Source: Sphingosinicella sp942492965 (lineage in GTDB: Bacteria; Pseudomonadota; Alphaproteobacteria; Sphingomonadales; Sphingomonadaceae). From it: 64,000 bases of DNA. The stretch spans positions 2,170,001-2,234,000 of the forward strand of contig OW818656.1 of the NCBI GenBank assembly GCA_942492965.1, written 5' to 3'. The translations under genes and the position numbers were made by a program. Below the pieces are notes generated by a model, which was given only the letters and a program-made list of their open reading frames with translations, was not told the DNA's origin and did not search any database. This document shows positions 61,915 to 64,000 of this stretch, one piece after another. How positions within the stretch are numbered: position 1 is the stretch's first letter; each line of letters starts with the position of its first letter.

Positions 61915-61970
61915 TCGCGTCTTCGGTCGCCGTGCTGCTTTTAAAACAGCGTCGCGCGGATGATTGGTTA

Positions 61971-61986
61971 GGACAAAAATTTGTCC
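61971..61986. promoter_or_regulatory. Inverted repeat in Rieske promoter region
   Basis: GGACAAA-AA-TTTGTCC, arms of 7 bp, lies 134 bp upstream of the Rieske alpha start and 57 bp after the AraC gene. It could be a regulator site. AraC proteins more often use direct repeats, so the binder is uncertain. Confidence 0.45.
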
Positions 61987-62120
61987 AGATGCAACAAGAC
62001 GCCCTATCTCTATCCCGATAGCCTGACATCAGATTTGAGGCCCCGTTCATGCCGGTCGGTAGGGCGAGGTATTGAGCTTTCTGGCAAGCGCTCAAGATGT
62101 TCCAAGGAACAGGAGACGTG

Positions 62121-63332
62121 ATGATGGATACCACCTTGACGATGGCCGATACCACTCCTGGCAGCCCGGTTATCTGGCCGGCCAAGGCGAACCACGTGCC
62201 GAAGGATATTTTCGTTCGTTCCGATATCTTCGAGCGGGAGCTCGAGCGGCTCTTTTACGGCAACGAATGGCTTTTGGTGGCGCACGAGGCGGAAATTCCG
62301 AACAAGGGTGATTTCAAGACCGCCAAGATCGGGCGAGTACCCCTGTTGATCACCCGGGATAAGGATGGCGAGGTCAATGTCTTGTATAATGCCTGCTCGC
62401 ATCGCGGCGCGCAGGTGGAGACCGCGGCCTCCGGTAACAAATCCCGGTTCGACTGCCCCTATCATCGCTGGCTGTTTGACGCGAAGGGCGAATTGATCGG
62501 CTGCCCTAACAAGCCGGGCGATTTTCCGGACGGCTTCGAGCGCAAGAATTTCCCGCTGGCCCGGCCGCGCTTCGCCATCGTGCATGGGCTGATTCTGGTG
62601 ACGCTCGGCCGCAACGCCCCGCCGATTGATGACTATCTCGACGGTCTGCACGACTATATCGCTGAGGTCCTGGGGGGTGACGGGCGATTGCGGCTTCTGG
62701 GCTATCAGAAGGTGGTCCTGCAGGCGAACTGGAAGACCTATGCGGACAATTGCACCTATCATGCGGGACTGCTGCATACCGCGTTCCAGATGCTGGACTG
62801 GCAGGGCGGCAAAGGGTTCCAGCTCGCCAATGACCGCGGACATCGGGTCTATGTGGGCGAGTTGTCGCTGCCGAAATCGACCGCCCGCCTCAATGACCCG
62901 TCGCTTCTGGATTTCAAGAGCGGGGGGGACCGAAAGCGCGGTTCGGCCAGTGTGCGGCTGTTTCCGATTTCCGGCATGACCAAGCATTTAGACTCGATCG
63001 CCATTCGCTTCGGCAATCCGCTGACGGTGGACACGACCGAGATCCATTACGCCTATTTCGCTCATGTCGATGACGACGCGGAGCTGATCCGCCATCGGGT
63101 GCGCCAGGCGTCGAATCTTCTGGGTCCGTGCGGCATGGTAAGCATGGAGGACGCGGCGATCTTCCACCGGCTGCACAGCGGCAGTAATACGCCGGGCGAC
63201 GCGATCTTTCTGAAGGGGGTGAAGAACGAGGCCGTGATCCCCACCGAATTCGCCCAGAACGACGAATCCTCGAATCTGCCGGGCTGGGAATATTACCGCA
63301 ATATCATGGGTTACGAAAAGGAGCCGGCATGA
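62121..63332 (+). CDS. Rieske aromatic ring-hydroxylating dioxygenase, alpha subunit
   Basis: 403 residues from the ATG at 62121 (GGAG about 6 nt upstream; a second ATG follows directly). Rieske centre: CSHRGAQVETA...CPYHRWLFD (C-x-H, C-x2-H). Catalytic iron: NWKTYADNCTYHAGLLHTAF with two His and the expected acidic residue as Asp. It belongs with two-subunit (alpha3beta3) dioxygenases, since a beta gene overlaps its stop by 4 nt. Ferredoxin and reductase are not in view. The substrate is unknown; the aminotransferase that follows suggests a nitrogen-containing compound. Confidence 0.93.
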   Translation: MMDTTLTMADTTPGSPVIWPAKANHVPKDIFVRSDIFERELERLFYGNEWLLVAHEAEIPNKGDFKTAKIGRVPLLITRDKDGEVNVLYNACSHRGAQVETAASGNKSRFDCPYHRWLFDAKGELIGCPNKPGDFPDGFERKNFPLARPRFAIVHGLILVTLGRNAPPIDDYLDGLHDYIAEVLGGDGRLRLLGYQKVVLQANWKTYADNCTYHAGLLHTAFQMLDWQGGKGFQLANDRGHRVYVGELSLPKSTARLNDPSLLDFKSGGDRKRGSASVRLFPISGMTKHLDSIAIRFGNPLTVDTTEIHYAYFAHVDDDAELIRHRVRQASNLLGPCGMVSMEDAAIFHRLHSGSNTPGDAIFLKGVKNEAVIPTEFAQNDESSNLPGWEYYRNIMGYEKEPA

Positions 63333-63823
63333 CCGAGGTGACAATGGCGGCACTTGCGGAAATCGACGCCCTTCAGATGCGCTATATCGCGGCGCTGGAC
63401 GCCGGGGATATGGACGGATGGCTGGACTGCTTCAGCGCGCGGGAAGATGCCTCCTATATCCTGACCACGGCGGAAAGCGTCAAAGCCGATCTGCCCATGG
63501 CGCTGATCATGGATGACAATCGCAGTCGGCTGAAGGATCGCATCACCTATGTCACCCGGATCTGGAAAGGCATTTTCGCGCCTTACGCGACCCGGCATTT
63601 CGTGCAGCGGACAGCCTGCCGGCCACTGGGTGAGGCGCTTTATGCGGTGGAGAGCAATTTTCTGGTGGTGACCACCCCGTCGGAGACCGGCCGGGCGGCG
63701 CTCTTTTCCACCGGCATTTATGAGGATTGCATCGAGCTTGATGCTGCCGGTGCCCGCCTGCGGTCGAAGAAGGTTGTGACGGATACCACCGTGATCGAGA
63801 GATTCATGGTTTACCCGATCTGA
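63329..63823 (+). CDS. Ring-hydroxylating dioxygenase, beta subunit
   Basis: 164 residues, SnoaL/NTF2-like fold. IDALQMRYIAALDAGDMDGW followed by LDCFSAREDASYIL is the normal start of the family, and DRITYVTRIWKGIFAPYATR is the conserved middle. ESNFLVVTTPSETGRAALFS and GIYEDCIELDAAGARLRSKK follow. The beta subunit is structural and fits the adjacent alpha subunit. It overlaps the alpha gene stop (ATGA). Confidence 0.93.
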   Translation: MTEVTMAALAEIDALQMRYIAALDAGDMDGWLDCFSAREDASYILTTAESVKADLPMALIMDDNRSRLKDRITYVTRIWKGIFAPYATRHFVQRTACRPLGEALYAVESNFLVVTTPSETGRAALFSTGIYEDCIELDAAGARLRSKKVVTDTTVIERFMVYPI

Positions 63824-63885
63824 GGGAGCGATCGCCCGGCTCGGATCATCCAATTCCATTGGGAAAAGTTAAGAGGACGCGTTCC

Positions 63886-64000
63886 ATGAACCATAATGCC
63901 TTCTGGCATCCGATGCTTCACCCGGCCGATCAAAAGGCGCTGGAGCCCGTCCAGATTTGTTCGGGCGACGGTGTTTATGTGAAGGATGATCAGGGAAATG
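63886..64000 (+). CDS. Class III (omega) aminotransferase, N-terminal fragment
   Basis: 38 codons to the window edge, start preceded by AAGAGGA. NAFWHPMLHPADQKALEPVQ and ICSGDGVYVKDDQGN match the N-terminus of class III PLP aminotransferases (W-H-P, then G-x-GVYVxDxxG). The enzyme moves amino groups between omega-amino compounds or beta-amino acids and keto acids. Its place after the dioxygenase genes suggests it processes an amine in the same pathway. Only the first tenth is visible. Confidence 0.75.
   Translation, partial: MNHNAFWHPMLHPADQKALEPVQICSGDGVYVKDDQGN

Noticed and set aside
1..64000. CRISPR arrays, rRNA operon or replication origin
   Set aside because: No regularly spaced short repeats, rRNA sequence or DnaA-box cluster was seen on reading the window.

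Overview
The window reads as the chromosome of a high-GC alphaproteobacterium, most likely Sphingomonadales. The evidence is the gene order ctaB / small CoxF-like protein / ctaG / ctaE / DUF983 / SURF1, threonine synthase followed by an M16 peptidase, a Suv3-type helicase next to an Hsp15-like S4 protein, FdxA and CarD, plus three TonB receptors of the kind that sphingomonads carry in large numbers. A genus-level guess (Sphingosinicella or relatives) is only a guess.

Region 1 (1-15.35 kb) is conserved core. It holds cytochrome aa3 oxidase assembly and subunit III genes, a fumarylacetoacetate-hydrolase-family enzyme, a small minus-strand group (DUF421 and two unknowns), thrC, M16 peptidase, an rRNA-type methyltransferase, a GNAT, an M23 peptidoglycan peptidase, a helicase, an S4 protein, fdxA and carD. 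It ends with tRNA-Leu(GAG). Most neighbours overlap by 1-8 nt, so long operons are likely.

Region 2 (15.35-64 kb) is accessory DNA placed directly after the tRNA. It is a chain of catabolic modules separated by three related repeat scars (17072-17306, 23681-23915, 55984-56070). Two scars carry the 3' end of an XRE regulator, and all three end near variants of the palindrome ATAATCGCGATTAT. An HNH nuclease, a broken coiled-coil ORF and an IS3-type transposase remnant lie beside the scars.

Module A (17.6-23.6 kb) holds an alpha/beta hydrolase, a TonB receptor, a RidA protein, a single-component Rieske oxygenase, a PNPOx-fold flavoprotein and a GntR/FCD regulator. CTGTCAGACAG-type palindromes precede each transcription unit and probably form a private GntR regulon.

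Module B1 (24-39.1 kb) is a CoA-thioester pathway: two acyl-CoA ligases, a CaiB/AMACR-type enzyme, a paired acyl-CoA dehydrogenase, two half-size MaoC hydratases, an HSD17B4-like SDR, an SCPx-like thiolase, two crotonases (one a truncated FadB-like protein), a beta-hydroxyacid dehydrogenase, FolD and two TetR regulators. The set parallels peroxisomal branched-chain/sterol side-chain beta-oxidation.

Module B2 (39.3-55.97 kb) looks like a peptide-catabolism locus. It has an S9 peptidase diverging from a TonB receptor, then a DmpA/BapA-type P1 aminopeptidase, two prolyl-oligopeptidase-like enzymes, a GPH-type transporter, an MlrC-like M81 metallopeptidase, an M19 dipeptidase and a cysteine-synthase-fold enzyme. 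A methionine-gamma-lyase-like gene with a divergent Lrp regulator follows. The enzyme types favour unusual peptides (beta-, D- or cyclic). This is the most interesting candidate system in the window.

Module C (56.6 kb to the end) holds a TonB receptor, an exported YtcJ-like amidohydrolase, an AraC regulator, a two-subunit Rieske dioxygenase and the start of a class III aminotransferase. It probably serves uptake and oxidation of an N-containing or amide-linked aromatic compound, and it continues beyond the window.
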